Shown here: one piece after another, positions 34,188-42,322 of the stretch
Numbering within the stretch: the stretch's first letter is position 1
Layout of the letters: each line of letters opens with the position of its first letter
NCBI GenBank assembly: GCA_965267775.1
Contig: OZ254140.1
Coordinates: 992,001 to 1,056,000, forward strand
Reading direction: 5' to 3'
From: Planktophila sp965267775
GTDB lineage: Bacteria; Actinomycetota; Actinomycetes; Nanopelagicales; Nanopelagicaceae
Length of the DNA: 64,000 nt
Notes under the pieces: model-generated
What the model saw: only the letters and a program-made list of their open reading frames with translations
What the model was told of the DNA's origin: nothing
Database searches by the model: none
Position numbers and translations under genes: made by a program

Positions 34188-34847
34188 TTAATTCTTTAAA
34201 TATCTAAAGTCGTTTACTTGATGGTCTTTTGTAATTCCTTGACCTTCAAAGCGAGTCAATGGGCGCCATTCTGGTCGTTCAACTTTTCCGCCGGTAAAGA
34301 GATCACTCGCTGCAAAGACATCTTCAATCCATTCGGCATATGGAACCCAATCAGTTGCGATATGGATGAAGCCGCCATCTTTTAACTTTGGTGCGATGAG
34401 GGCGAGAAAATCTGCATTTACAATGCGACGCTTGTTGTGGCGCTTCTTCGGCCAAGGATCTGGAAAGAAGAGGTGAATGCCATCGAGTGATTTGTCGGCG
34501 ATCATGTCGTGCAGGATTAAATGCGCATCACCTTGAATGACGCGAAGGTTCTTGAGGCCATGTTCATGAATGAGTGCAAATAACTTTCCAACGCCGGGAC
34601 GATGAACATCTACTGCGAGAAAACCTGTCTCAGGAAATGCTTTACCGATGAGAGCAGTGGCCTCCCCCATGCCAAAACCGATCTCCATAATGATCTGCTG
34701 AGAATCTGGAAATAATGAGGTGAGGTTGAGAATGTGAGCGCTCTGCTCGATTCCGTATGAATCCCAGTGCGTATCGAGCGCCAATTGCTGCGGGCCAGTG
34801 ATACGCGTGCCACGAATTCGGTAGCTGCGAACTGTGGGCTCTTCCAT
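34188..34847 (-). CDS. trmB: tRNA (guanine-N7)-methyltransferase
   Basis: SAM-dependent enzyme that makes m7G46 in tRNA, 219 residues. Rossmann-fold SAM motif IIMEIGFGMGEATALIG (about 53), catalytic/tRNA block LFFPDPWPKKRHNKRRIV (about 126) and the C-terminal T-[KR]-x-x-Q/H-type segment TRFEGQGITKDHQVND. Start ATG 34847 with TAGGAT 6 nt upstream: leaderless. Confidence 0.95.
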   Translation of the reverse strand: MEEPTVRSYRIRGTRITGPQQLALDTHWDSYGIEQSAHILNLTSLFPDSQQIIMEIGFGMGEATALIGKAFPETGFLAVDVHRPGVGKLFALIHEHGLKNLRVIQGDAHLILHDMIADKSLDGIHLFFPDPWPKKRHNKRRIVNADFLALIAPKLKDGGFIHIATDWVPYAEWIEDVFAASDLFTGGKVERPEWRPLTRFEGQGITKDHQVNDFRYLKN

Positions 34848-34853
34848 ACCTCA

Positions 34854-34859
34854 ATCCTA
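34854..34859 (-). promoter_or_regulatory. -10 element of trmB, leaderless
   Basis: Minus-strand TAGGAT, 6 nt before ATG 34847. The 88-bp divergent gap to pepN also holds the pepN ribosome site (AAGGAG at 34924-34929). Confidence 0.5.
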
Positions 34860-34935
34860 ACTTTCCTTATGACTAAATCTCGCCACCATGGTTTGATACA
34901 CCTATACACCGCCGTATTCGTTGAAGGAGTTCACC

Positions 34936-37470
34936 GTGCCAGGAATCAATCTCACCCGTGCCGAAGCGCAAGAGCGTTCAAAGCTGGTCTATGTACATTC
35001 TTACGATGTAGACCTAGACCTCACAGTGGGTGCAGAGACTTTTATTTCAAAGACCTTGGTTAAGTTCGATGGCCTCCAGGTAGGTGCAGAGACTTTTATC
35101 GATGCCTGCGGTAAGTCTGTCATTAAGGCAGAACTCAACGGCAAGCCATTTGATCCAAAGTTTGATGGCGAGACAATTTATCTACCGCCTCTAGAGGCGA
35201 GCAATGAGCTCTACGTAGAACTCGAAGCCTTCTACTCCATCACCGGTCAAGGCCTTCACCGCTTCCAAGATCCTGCAGATGGAGAGGTTTACCTGTATTC
35301 GCAGCACCAGACAGCGGATGCTCGTCGCACCTATGTCTGCTTCGATCAACCAGATCTCAAGGCAACATTTGCATGCACCGCGATTGTTCCTGGCCACTGG
35401 GAAGTTATTTCAAATAACCCCGTCAAGGCAAAGACAGAGATTGGTGAATCCAAGAAGTGGGAGTTCACAACAACTCCTCGAATTTCAAGCTACCTCACAG
35501 CGCTTGTTGCTGGTCCGTACTTCAAGATTGAGAGCGAGTACAAGGGCGCAAAGGTTGTTCCAATGGGCCTCTACTGCCGCAAGTCACTTGCCCCACATCT
35601 TGATGCAGAAGAACTCTTCGACCTTACTCGTCGCGGCTTTGCTGCTTATGAGGAAGAGTTCGGCCTCGCATACCCATTCGAAAAGTACGACCAGATTGCA
35701 GTTGCAGAATTCAATGCAGGTGCAATGGAGAATGTTGGATGCGTTACTTTTGCAGAGAATTACTTTGTATTCCGCTCTAAGGTAACTGATAAGGATTACA
35801 ACTGGCGCGCAAATGTGATCCTTCATGAGATGGCACATATGTGGTTCGGTGATCTCGTCACAATGACATGGTGGGATGACCTGTGGCTCAATGAGTCATT
35901 CGCTGAATGGGCCTCCTACTATGTAATGGCCAAGCACACTCGCTTCACAAATTCATGGACTGTCTTTAATGCCGAGCGTAAGAACTGGGCATACCGTAAT
36001 GATCAGTTCTCGTCGACACACCCAATTTCAATGGATATGTCAGATCTAGAAACTGTTCGTGCCAACTTCGATGGAATTGCGTATGCAAAGGGAGCTTCTG
36101 TTCTTCAGCAGCTCGTCACCTATGTAGGAATCGATAACTTCGTTGCAGGCTTGAAGAAGTACTTTGAGAAGCATGCATGGGGCAACACGATCCTTCAGGA
36201 TCTCATCGTCGAAATCGAAGCAACATCTGGTCGCGACCTTAAGCCTTGGATTTCAACTTGGCTGCAAACAGCTGGTGTAAACACTTTGCGTCCTGAGCTC
36301 GCCCTCGATGGAGATAAATATGCATCTGTTGCGGTTAAGCAGGAGGCGCCACTCGTTCCTGCCGGCTCTACTGAACTTCGACCACACCGCCTCTCAATCG
36401 GTCTCTATGACATCGATGGCGCAGCTTTGAATCTTCGCAAGCGCATTGAATTCGATGCTGAAGGTGCAGTGACTGAAGTTCCAGAATTGTCTGGCGAAAA
36501 AGCTGCAGACCTACTCTTCATCAATGATGCAGATCTTTCTTACGGAAAGATCCGCTTCGATGATCGAGGAATCAAGACTCTCGTAACTCACCTAGGATCA
36601 GTCAAAGATCCACTATCTCGCGCTGTTGCATGGTCTGCCGTCTGGGATATGACTCGTGACGGAGAGCTTGCGGCAAGTGACTATCTCCCTCTAGTTCTCA
36701 ATGCACTTGCACCTGAGAGCGATGTTGCTGTTGCAACAGTTCAGCTCAATCAGCTTGTCACAGCAGTTGAGCTCTATGGCGCAGATAAGAACCGTGCTGC
36801 TCTCCGTACGCAATTCGCAGAAGGTCTCGAAAAGTTGATGGATGCTGCTGCTCCTGGAAGCGATCTCCAGCTTCAGTACGTTCGCTCATTCGCTGCTGCT
36901 TCACATACTCCGGCTCATCTCGAGCGCGTACGCGCAATCCTTGATGGAAAGATGAATGGCGTAACCGTAGATGCCAACCTACGTTGGTCTCTCATCAATG
37001 CACTCGTTGAGCGCGGTGCTGCGACACCTGCTGAAGTTGAAGCAGAGCTTGCCAACGATAAGAGCGCAGATGGCGAGAAGTTTGCAGCATTTGGTCGTGC
37101 AGCTGTGCCGACAGCAGAGGCTAAGGCTGCTGCCTGGAAACTCGCTGCCCGTACTGATGTCTCAAACCACATCATGCTTCAAACCCTCGGCGGATTTAAT
37201 CGTCCAAGCCATCGCGATCTCACAGCACAGTATGCGGATATCTTCTTTGAGAGCATCGCTGAATATTGGGATACGCACAACTTCGATGTTGCACAGAAGT
37301 ACGTTGTTGTTGCATTCCCAACCTTCCAGGTATCTCAAGAGACACTTGCGAAGGCAGAGAAGTGGCTTGCAGGTCCTGGCGTGACAGCGCCGAATGGCCT
37401 ACGCCGTGCAGTTGCCGAACAACGTGATGGATTGGTTCGTTCGTTGAAGGCACAAGCAAAAGATGCATAA
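34936..37470 (+). CDS. pepN: Aminopeptidase N (M1 family)
   Basis: Zinc aminopeptidase of about 844 residues, probably cytoplasmic (no signal peptide). It removes N-terminal residues from peptides, which suits recycling of ClpP products. The exopeptidase motif GAMEN (FNAGAMENVGCVTF) and zinc motif HEMAHMWFGDLVTMTWWDDLWLNE are intact, with the second zinc-ligand Glu in LNESFAEW. A C-terminal ERAP1-like helical domain occupies about 520-844. The start chosen is GTG 34936 with AAGGAG 6 nt upstream; the TTG 34921 frame start lies before that ribosome site. Monocistronic, with a strong terminator. Confidence 0.96.
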   Translation: MPGINLTRAEAQERSKLVYVHSYDVDLDLTVGAETFISKTLVKFDGLQVGAETFIDACGKSVIKAELNGKPFDPKFDGETIYLPPLEASNELYVELEAFYSITGQGLHRFQDPADGEVYLYSQHQTADARRTYVCFDQPDLKATFACTAIVPGHWEVISNNPVKAKTEIGESKKWEFTTTPRISSYLTALVAGPYFKIESEYKGAKVVPMGLYCRKSLAPHLDAEELFDLTRRGFAAYEEEFGLAYPFEKYDQIAVAEFNAGAMENVGCVTFAENYFVFRSKVTDKDYNWRANVILHEMAHMWFGDLVTMTWWDDLWLNESFAEWASYYVMAKHTRFTNSWTVFNAERKNWAYRNDQFSSTHPISMDMSDLETVRANFDGIAYAKGASVLQQLVTYVGIDNFVAGLKKYFEKHAWGNTILQDLIVEIEATSGRDLKPWISTWLQTAGVNTLRPELALDGDKYASVAVKQEAPLVPAGSTELRPHRLSIGLYDIDGAALNLRKRIEFDAEGAVTEVPELSGEKAADLLFINDADLSYGKIRFDDRGIKTLVTHLGSVKDPLSRAVAWSAVWDMTRDGELAASDYLPLVLNALAPESDVAVATVQLNQLVTAVELYGADKNRAALRTQFAEGLEKLMDAAAPGSDLQLQYVRSFAAASHTPAHLERVRAILDGKMNGVTVDANLRWSLINALVERGAATPAEVEAELANDKSADGEKFAAFGRAAVPTAEAKAAAWKLAARTDVSNHIMLQTLGGFNRPSHRDLTAQYADIFFESIAEYWDTHNFDVAQKYVVVAFPTFQVSQETLAKAEKWLAGPGVTAPNGLRRAVAEQRDGLVRSLKAQAKDA

Positions 37471-37480
37471 GTAGTTCAAT

Positions 37481-37519
37481 AGCAAAGAGCCCCGGTCGTT
37501 GTGACCGGGGCTCTTTGCT
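37481..37519. terminator. Bidirectional intrinsic terminator after pepN
   Basis: Perfect 17-bp stem (AGCAAAGAGCCCCGGTC pairing with its complement) around a 5-nt GTTGT loop. It ends pepN on the plus strand and the small membrane-protein gene on the minus strand. Confidence 0.92.
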
Positions 37520-37532
37520 TTAATTCGAAAGG

Positions 37533-37778
37533 CTAAGCAATCATCGTGATGAAGCTTCCGTCATCTTCATCATCGATGCGGTTGATAACGTCTCGCTTTG
37601 CTTTCTTCGGTGCAGATGCAAACCAAGAGATCAGCGCGATTACCGTGAAGATAGCTACTGGAGCGAAGACGAAGTAAGTGAATGTCTGAAGGGCGGTGAG
37701 GCCCTCGCCTGGCTGTGCATTTCCCTCTTGATTGATCATTGGTAGAAGGTGCGCGGCTTGAGATAACGACTTAATCAT
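37533..37778 (-). CDS. Small membrane protein, unknown
   Basis: 81-residue protein that I do not recognise as a named family. One membrane helix (TYFVFAPVAIFTVIALISWFA) is followed by a basic stop-transfer (APKKAKRDVIN) and an acidic end (RIDDEDDGSFITM). The start chosen is ATG 37778; the frame extends upstream into mscS but without a better start. TAGACT lies 7 nt before the ATG, and it is divergent from mscS with overlapping -10 elements. Small one-helix proteins beside pepN occur in other Actinobacteria as I recall. Coding is likely from the well-formed promoter, terminator and composition. Confidence 0.7.
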   Translation of the reverse strand: MIKSLSQAAHLLPMINQEGNAQPGEGLTALQTFTYFVFAPVAIFTVIALISWFASAPKKAKRDVINRIDDEDDGSFITMIA

Positions 37779-37785
37779 GGGGTTA

Positions 37786-37795
37786 AGTCTATCCT
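37786..37795. promoter_or_regulatory. Overlapping divergent -10 elements
   Basis: Minus-strand TAGACT (37786-37791, 7 nt before ATG 37778) and plus-strand TATCCT (37790-37795, 8 nt before ATG 37804) share two base pairs. RNA polymerase cannot occupy both at once. Confidence 0.45.
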
Positions 37796-37803
37796 TACTC
37801 ACT

Positions 37804-38346
37804 ATGAGCGACCGTACACAGGCAATTCTCGATTGGTTTAGTGGCTCCCCACTTCGCGTAATCGTCATCTTCGTCATTGCACTCTTCAGCCACTTCATTG
37901 GAAACCGTGCAATCGACCGCACAGTGGCAAAGCTGGCAAGTGCCGACCTCAAGCCAGGCCCGGGCGTGGTCGCTCGTCAGGCAGAGCGAGCACGCACAAT
38001 CGGTACCGTGCTTACATCAATCCTCACCGCCTTTATCTGGGTAATCGCCGTTGGAATGATTGCCGCTGAATTCGGCTTCGACCTCGGACCTGTCATCGCA
38101 TCAGCTGGAATCTTGGGCGTTGCAATCGGACTTGGTTCACAGACACTTGTGAAAGATTTTCTCTCTGGAATCTTTATGCTCGCTGAAGATCAATACGGCG
38201 TTGGCGATACAGTCAAAGTTGGAGATATTGAAGGCACAGTCGAAAAGGTTGGCCTTCGCATCACCACTGTTCGCGACTCAAGTGCAACGCTCTGGTATTT
38301 ACGTAACGGTGAGATTCTCGTCGTTGGCAATAAATCTAAGAAGTAG
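37804..38346 (+). CDS. mscS: MscS-type mechanosensitive channel, short form
   Basis: Small-conductance mechanosensitive channel that releases solutes on hypo-osmotic shock, 180 residues. It has two predicted helices before the pore helix GPVIASAGILGVAIGLGSQTLVKDFLSGIFM (Gly/Ala packing pattern), then the beta domain (YGVGDTVKVGDIEGTVEKVGLRITTVRD, LRNGEILVVGNKS). The protein stops right after the beta domain and lacks the alpha-beta cage of E. coli MscS (286 residues). The start chosen is ATG 37804; the in-frame ATG 37777 lies upstream of the -10 element. Confidence 0.9.
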   Translation: MSDRTQAILDWFSGSPLRVIVIFVIALFSHFIGNRAIDRTVAKLASADLKPGPGVVARQAERARTIGTVLTSILTAFIWVIAVGMIAAEFGFDLGPVIASAGILGVAIGLGSQTLVKDFLSGIFMLAEDQYGVGDTVKVGDIEGTVEKVGLRITTVRDSSATLWYLRNGEILVVGNKSKK

Positions 38347-38348
38347 GA

Positions 38349-38741
38349 CTAATCCTCAAACGAATTGAGAAGGTGCTCTGCAGCGCCCTCTAGGTAGCGC
38401 CATAACTTCTCTTGTGCGGCAGCTTCCATCTCCATGCCATCGACTGCTTGGCGCATACATGTCAGCCATGCCTCTTTAGCCGCTGGTCCAATATGAAAAC
38501 CTGCATGTCGCATGCGTAACCGTGGGTGGCCGCGCTCTTCAGAGTATGTAGAAGGTCCGCCCCAATATTGTTCGAGGAACATCTTCAAACGTTGCGCTGC
38601 GCCTTCCATGTCGCGCTCTGGATACATCGGGCGCAAGATCTCATTGGTCGCAACGCGCGCGTAGAACTGCGAGACCAAATCAGAGAAGAAAGGTTCTCCC
38701 CCAAATAGTTCGTAGTAATTTGTTGTATCGCGCTCTGCCAT
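38349..38741 (-). CDS. glbO: Truncated haemoglobin, group II (GlbO type)
   Basis: 2-on-2 globin of 130 residues that binds oxygen or detoxifies NO/peroxide in the cytoplasm. The group II hallmarks are FLEQYWGGPSTYSEERGHPRLRMRH (containing the YWGGP and the proximal His in MRH) and the Trp of AWLTCM. It closely matches the mycobacterial GlbO pattern. It overlaps the MFS stop as TGATG, so it is translated from the MFS transcript. Its stop is 2 bp from the convergent mscS stop. Confidence 0.94.
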   Translation of the reverse strand: MAERDTTNYYELFGGEPFFSDLVSQFYARVATNEILRPMYPERDMEGAAQRLKMFLEQYWGGPSTYSEERGHPRLRMRHAGFHIGPAAKEAWLTCMRQAVDGMEMEAAAQEKLWRYLEGAAEHLLNSFED

Positions 38742-40000
38742 CAGACTCTCAATTCGCTAGCGGACTTTCCTTTAGCTATTTGTAGCACCAGAAGCGCCGC
38801 CACGATACACATCGCAGCTGAGATATAGAACGCAATTGCATAATCACCGAAGTGAACGCGCAGGATCGCTGCGCCAAATGCAGCGACAGATGCACCAATC
38901 TGATGGCCGACAAAGACCCAGCCATAGACAATCGTTCCGCGATTTGGACCAAGAACTATGCGTGAAAGCACCAAAGTTGGCGGAACTGTTGCAACCCAAT
39001 CGAGCCCATAGAAGATTACAAAGACCAGGGTTGATGGGTGAACTGATGAGAAGAGGATTGATGGAAGCAAGAAGAGAGATAGCCCTCTCAGCCCGTAGTA
39101 GAAGAAGAGAAGTTTGCGCGGATCAAACTTATCTGTCAGATAGCCCGATGCGAGAGTTCCAATCACGTCAAAGACTCCGACGAGTGCAAGTAGAGATGCT
39201 GCAACTGGTTCGGCCATTCCATGATCGTGAGCAGCTGGAATGAGGTGCGTTCCAATCAACCCGTTGGTAGAAAGACCGCAGACGAAGAAGGTGAAGAAGA
39301 GGATTTGGAAGTTGAAATCTGATTTTGCTTTGCTAATGGTGTCGATAGCAAGGCGAAATGCACTGAGCTCAGACTTTGGAGCAGGCTCCCAATCCATCGG
39401 TGCGCCATAAGGAGTTATTCCGATTGATTGAGGCGATTCTTTAAGGAAGAGGTAGACCAATGGGACGACCGCAAGTGCCGCAACCGCAATAGTGATTGAA
39501 ACTGACTTCCAGCCATAGGTAACAGCAAAGTGAGAGAGCAGTGGCAAGAAGACGAGTTGTCCTGAAGCCCCTGCTGCAGTGAGAGCGCCGACGACGATAC
39601 CTTTATTCTTAATAAACCATCGGTTAGCAATTGTTGCTGCAAAGACGAGCGCCATGGAACCTGTTCCGACACCCACGCAGACTCCCCAGAGTGCCCACAA
39701 GTGCCACGGCTGAGTGATGAGTGTGGTCGAGAGCGCGCTCAATGAGACAAAAGTCAGTGCGATCATGACGACTCGACGAACGGTGAATCGCTCCATAAGA
39801 GCGGCAGCAAATGGCGCAATCAATCCGTAGAGAAGTACGTTGATTGCAATTGCTAAAGAAATTTGCGAACGAGACCAGCCAAATGCATCTTCGAGCGGGA
39901 TGATCAGAACAGAAGGCGCTGATCGAAAACCAGCTGTCGCCATCAAGGTTAAGAATGTGACGACAAGTGCAGTCCACGCCGGATGGAGCTTTTTACTCAT
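38741..40000 (-). CDS. MFS transporter (MCT/OFA-like)
   Basis: Twelve-helix major facilitator, 419 residues. The N-terminal FGWSRSQISLAIAINVLLYGLIAPF block is typical of monocarboxylate- and oxalate/formate-type carriers, and the mid-loop carries SGYLTDKFDPRK. Substrate unknown; an organic acid is plausible. ATG 40000 has TAGGCT 6 nt upstream and no Shine-Dalgarno (leaderless). It forms an operon with glbO, an association without an obvious explanation. Confidence 0.85.
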   Translation of the reverse strand: MSKKLHPAWTALVVTFLTLMATAGFRSAPSVLIIPLEDAFGWSRSQISLAIAINVLLYGLIAPFAAALMERFTVRRVVMIALTFVSLSALSTTLITQPWHLWALWGVCVGVGTGSMALVFAATIANRWFIKNKGIVVGALTAAGASGQLVFLPLLSHFAVTYGWKSVSITIAVAALAVVPLVYLFLKESPQSIGITPYGAPMDWEPAPKSELSAFRLAIDTISKAKSDFNFQILFFTFFVCGLSTNGLIGTHLIPAAHDHGMAEPVAASLLALVGVFDVIGTLASGYLTDKFDPRKLLFFYYGLRGLSLFLLPSILFSSVHPSTLVFVIFYGLDWVATVPPTLVLSRIVLGPNRGTIVYGWVFVGHQIGASVAAFGAAILRVHFGDYAIAFYISAAMCIVAALLVLQIAKGKSASELRV

Positions 40001-40006
40001 TGGCAG

Positions 40007-40012
40007 AGCCTA
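40007..40012 (-). promoter_or_regulatory. -10 element of MFS-glbO, leaderless
   Basis: Minus-strand TAGGCT, 6 nt before ATG 40000, in the 16-bp gap after the thioesterase stop. Confidence 0.5.
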
Positions 40013-40016
40013 CTTA

Positions 40017-40421
40017 TTAACGCTGGTATTTAGAGAGAAATTCCTTCTCAACATCGGTCAGCGGGCGTGATTTCTTCGTCTCCATTGAGACAGCAACCTG
40101 AACACTCTTTACCTTTGCGTGGATAACGCCCTCTGCGCCAACAACCTCATAGCCCAAGACAAATGAGCTGTTGCCGATCGATTCAACCCAGAGATTTACA
40201 TCGTAGAAGAGTCCGCCATCGTAGATAGGTACGAGGTAATCGATCTCGTTGCGAGCAACGACCATCTCGAGAAGTGTTGGCTTCTCCCCCTCGGCACGGA
40301 CCTCATAGAAAGACCATTGAAAACGCGCCTCTTGGATATAAGTCAGATACTTCGCATTGTTGACATGGCCAAATGCATCGATGTCATCCCAGCGAACGAA
40401 CTGCTTATTAGTATAAATCAT
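40017..40421 (-). CDS. Acyl-CoA thioesterase (4HBT hotdog family)
   Basis: Hotdog-fold thioesterase of 134 residues, probably hydrolysing acyl-CoA. The YbgC/4HBT signature WDDIDAFGHVNNAKYLTYIQEAR is intact, including the catalytic Asp and HVNN. Acyl specificity cannot be read. It overlaps ettA by one base (TAATG) and is translated from the ettA transcript; the pairing of these two genes is seen in other Actinobacteria as I recall. Confidence 0.9.
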   Translation of the reverse strand: MIYTNKQFVRWDDIDAFGHVNNAKYLTYIQEARFQWSFYEVRAEGEKPTLLEMVVARNEIDYLVPIYDGGLFYDVNLWVESIGNSSFVLGYEVVGAEGVIHAKVKSVQVAVSMETKKSRPLTDVEKEFLSKYQR

Positions 40422-42088
40422 TAGCGTGTGAGCTTTCGGTAGGTCGCACGGTGTGGTCGCGCAGCATCTGCACCAAGGCGAGAAATCTTATTCTCCTCAT
40501 ATGATTCGAAGTTTCCTTCAAACCAGAACCACTTTGAATCACCTTCGTAAGCCAAGATGTGTGTTGCAACGCGGTCCAAGAACCAACGATCGTGAGAGAT
40601 CACAACTGCACAACCAGGGAATTCAAGGAGCGCATTTTCAAGTGATCCCAAAGTTTCAACATCGAGATCGTTTGTTGGCTCATCGAGAAGTAAAAGGTTT
40701 CCGCCCTGCTTCAAGGTAAGTGCAAGGTTCAAACGGTTGCGCTCACCACCAGAGAGAACGCCTGCTGGCTTCTGCTGGTCCGGACCTTTAAATCCAAATG
40801 CTGCAACGTATGCACGTGAAGGCATTTCAACTTGTCCGACCTTTATATAGTCGAGGCCATCTGAAACAACTTCCCAGAGAGTCTTCTTTGGATCGATTCC
40901 ACCACGTGACTGATCGACGTAAGAAATCTTTACAGTCTCACCAATTTTGACCTTTCCTGAATCTGCAGGTTCTAGTCCAAGAATTGTCTTAAAGAGCGTT
41001 GTCTTACCAGCACCGTTAGGTCCGATCACTCCAACGATTCCATTGCGTGGCAATGTGAATGAGAGATCGTCGATCAATACGCGATCACCAAAGCCCTTAA
41101 CGAGGTTCTCTACTTCAACAACGATATTTCCAAGGCGTGGCCCAGGTGGAATCTGAATCTCTTCAAAGTCCAACTTACGCATCTTGTCAGCTTCTGCCGC
41201 CATCTCTTCATATCGTGCAAGACGAGCCTTTGACTTTGCTTGACGGCCCTTTGCGTTCTGACGAACCCAATCGAGCTCTTCCGATAAACGCTTTGCGCGC
41301 TTTGCATCCTTTTGGCCTTCAACCTTAAGACGAGCCGCCTTTGTCTCGAGATAAGTTGAGTAGTTACCTTCATATGGGTATGCGCGACCGCGGTCGAGTT
41401 CGAGAATCCACTCTGCAACATTGTCCAAGAAGTATCTATCGTGAGTAATCGCCACGACTGTGCCCGGGTACTTTGCCAAGTGCTGCTCGAGCCAGAGAAC
41501 TGATTCGGCATCAAGGTGGTTGGTAGGCTCATCGAGAAGAAGTAAATCTGGCGCTTCAAGGAGCAACTTACAGAGTGCAACTCGGCGCTTCTCTCCACCA
41601 GAGAGAACCTTTACATCAGCATCTCCTGGCGGACAACGAAGTGCATCCATCGCCTGCTCGAGTTGTGAATCAAGCTCCCATGCATTGCGGTGATCGAGTT
41701 GCTCTTGGAGCTCACCCATCTCGGATAACAACTTGTCGTAATCAGCATCTGGGTTTGCCATCTCTTCAGAGATTTCATTGAAGCGGCGAACCATCTCCAT
41801 CGTCTCTGCAACGCCTTCTTGAACGTTTTCGAGAACGGTCTTCTCTTCATTGAGCTTTGGCTCCTGCATCAAGATGCCGACTGTGTAGCCAGGTGAAAGG
41901 TAAGCCTCACCGTTGGATGGTTGCTGGAGCCCCGCCATGATCTGCAAGACCGTCGACTTACCAGCACCGTTAGGACCTACAACACCGATCTTCGCTCCTG
42001 GAAGGAACATCAGGGTTACGTCGTCGAGAATTACCTTCTCGCCATGCGCTTTACGCGCCTTCTTCATCGTATAAATGAACTCAGCCAT
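40421..42088 (-). CDS. ettA: Energy-dependent translational throttle protein EttA (ABC-F)
   Basis: Soluble ABC-F ATPase that binds the ribosomal E-site and gates entry into elongation according to energy state. 555 residues, the same length as E. coli EttA. It has two ABC domains (Walker A GPNGAGKSTVLQ and GPNGAGKTTLFK; signatures LSGGEKRRVALC and LSGGERNRLNLA; Walker B LLLLDEPTNHLD and LLLLDEPTNDLD). The P-site tRNA-interaction linker (about 245-325) is rich in Arg/Lys/Glu. A short arm insert is present in domain 1 (about 95-140). No membrane domain. Confidence 0.96.
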   Translation of the reverse strand: MAEFIYTMKKARKAHGEKVILDDVTLMFLPGAKIGVVGPNGAGKSTVLQIMAGLQQPSNGEAYLSPGYTVGILMQEPKLNEEKTVLENVQEGVAETMEMVRRFNEISEEMANPDADYDKLLSEMGELQEQLDHRNAWELDSQLEQAMDALRCPPGDADVKVLSGGEKRRVALCKLLLEAPDLLLLDEPTNHLDAESVLWLEQHLAKYPGTVVAITHDRYFLDNVAEWILELDRGRAYPYEGNYSTYLETKAARLKVEGQKDAKRAKRLSEELDWVRQNAKGRQAKSKARLARYEEMAAEADKMRKLDFEEIQIPPGPRLGNIVVEVENLVKGFGDRVLIDDLSFTLPRNGIVGVIGPNGAGKTTLFKTILGLEPADSGKVKIGETVKISYVDQSRGGIDPKKTLWEVVSDGLDYIKVGQVEMPSRAYVAAFGFKGPDQQKPAGVLSGGERNRLNLALTLKQGGNLLLLDEPTNDLDVETLGSLENALLEFPGCAVVISHDRWFLDRVATHILAYEGDSKWFWFEGNFESYEENKISRLGADAARPHRATYRKLTR

Positions 42089-42155
42089 AGTCCCAAACCT
42101 TACTGGGTACTATTAGCCAGTACCTCATCGCCTCTACGTGTGATGATTGTGAAAT

Positions 42156-42229
42156 GCGCCTGTAGCTCAGTCGGATAGAGCACCTGCCTTCTAAGCAGGT
42201 TGTCGCTGGTTCGATTCCAGCCAGGCGCG
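42156..42229 (+). tRNA. tRNA-Arg(TCT)
   Basis: Cloverleaf with acceptor GCGCCTG/CAGGCGC, anticodon stem CCTGC/GCAGG around CTTCTAA with anticodon TCT (reads AGA), T-loop TTCGATT and discriminator G. The CCA is not encoded here, unlike tRNA-Pro, -Gly and -His. Confidence 0.95.
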
Positions 42230-42268
42230 CACAGTTCTTTAAATCGCTTGGTACACCCTTAGAAAAGG

Positions 42269-42303
42269 AAACTGGCCGGACCCATAGTGGGCCCGGCCAG
42301 TTT
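42269..42303. terminator. Bidirectional terminator between tRNA-Arg and pstS
   Basis: An 11-bp perfect stem (AAACTGGCCGG/CCGGCCAGTTT) with a second 4-bp stem (CCCA/TGGG) inside, followed by TTTT on the plus strand and A/T-rich sequence on the other. Confidence 0.9.
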
Positions 42304-42322
42304 TATTCCTTGGAGGATTTAC

